Of a stretch of 7,482 nt of DNA, positions 7,085-7,482 are shown piece after piece. A model generated the notes under the pieces. That model was not told the origin of the DNA, did no database searches, and saw nothing but the letters and a program-made list of their open reading frames with translations. Both the position numbers and the translations under genes were made by a program. Source of the stretch: Acidobacteriota bacterium (GTDB lineage: Bacteria > Acidobacteriota > Holophagae > Thermotomaculales > Thermotomaculaceae); contig JALWHA010000296.1 of the NCBI GenBank assembly GCA_027038695.1, positions 1-7,482 on the forward strand, read 5' to 3'. Positions within the stretch are counted from its first letter, which is position 1; every line of letters starts with the position of its first letter.

Positions 7085-7482
7085 ATGGAAGAAAAGCAAC
7101 AAAATCAAAACATTCAAAAACTTATCACTTTGAGAAAAGAATTTACAAAGACGAAGAGCAAGCAAACTCTTGAAAAAATGCTTGAAGTGTTGAACAGCAT
7201 TCCTCAATGTGAAAACATAGTTGCAGAAAGCATAAGGCTTTTTGTTTATAGAAAATCAGGTAAACTGAAACAGGGTCTTGAATGTGCTAAAAATTGTTTT
7301 GATAAGTTTGAGCAAAGTGTTGACGAATACACAGAGAATGCTTTTAAACGCTATAAAAACGAATATGGGTGGCTGATTTATACTTATTTAAAAAACTCTA
7401 AATTTAATTATCAGGTTTTTAAGAAAGGTTTTTGGAAGATTTTTAATTTAACAGCCGGGGATGTGTTATTCGTTAGTTCAAC
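7085..7482 (+). CDS. N-terminal part of an unrecognised helical protein (partial at right edge)
   Basis: From ATG 7085 the frame stays open to the window end, giving 132 residues. An AGGGAA at 7075-7080 lies four bases upstream as a ribosome binding site, and the gene starts 15 bp after the DUF1848 stop with no terminator between, so it probably belongs to the operon. The visible part is charged and mostly alpha-helical. The stretch from about residue 45 to 80 (VYRKSGKLKQGLECAKNCFDKF) reads like a TPR-type helix pair, and it is followed by the aromatic segment NEYGWLIYTYLK (about 94-105). I see no catalytic motif, signal peptide or membrane span. Downstream domains are outside the window, so the function is unknown; the visible part may be a TPR-like scaffold or sensor region of a larger protein. 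Confidence 0.75.
   Translation, partial: MEEKQQNQNIQKLITLRKEFTKTKSKQTLEKMLEVLNSIPQCENIVAESIRLFVYRKSGKLKQGLECAKNCFDKFEQSVDEYTENAFKRYKNEYGWLIYTYLKNSKFNYQVFKKGFWKIFNLTAGDVLFVSS

Overview
The window is an AT-rich (roughly one third G+C by eye) bacterial segment in which every supported gene lies on the plus strand. Genes are tightly spaced (11, 64, 11 and 15 bp gaps) and each has a purine-rich Shine-Dalgarno sequence. Arginine is mostly AGA/AGG and the proteins are rich in Lys, Glu, Ile and Phe. That fits an AT-rich, possibly anaerobic or thermophilic bacterium, but nothing here fixes the phylum. There are no rRNA, tRNA, CRISPR, transposase or integrase signals.

Layout: (1) the C-terminal end of an unrecognised protein (3-344). 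(2) A 1507-residue superfamily 1 (UvrD/Rep-like) helicase (356-4879) with an N-terminal segment that looks like a RelE/ParE toxin fold, an intact helicase core, a long helical-repeat region and a small beta-rich tail. (3) A 64-bp gap whose edges form a perfect 14-bp inverted repeat that buries the ribosome binding site and start codon of the next gene. (4) A 332-residue class I methyltransferase-like protein (4944-5942) that resembles the Rsm22/METTL17 family in layout, including a cysteine cluster. (5) A DUF1848 protein (5954-7069) with a radical-SAM-type CxxxCxxC at its C-terminus. (6) The start of an unrecognised helical protein (7085 to the window end).

The compact co-directional layout suggests one operon. 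A reasonable but unproven hypothesis is an accessory conflict or stress-response cassette acting on RNA or ribosomes: a helicase with a possible mRNA-cleaving domain, a protein related to factors that bind small-subunit rRNA, and a probable radical-SAM enzyme. Two of the three complete proteins carry likely Fe-S cysteine sets. The hairpin over the methyltransferase start is a plausible point of separate translational control inside the operon. I do not recognise the combination as a named system.
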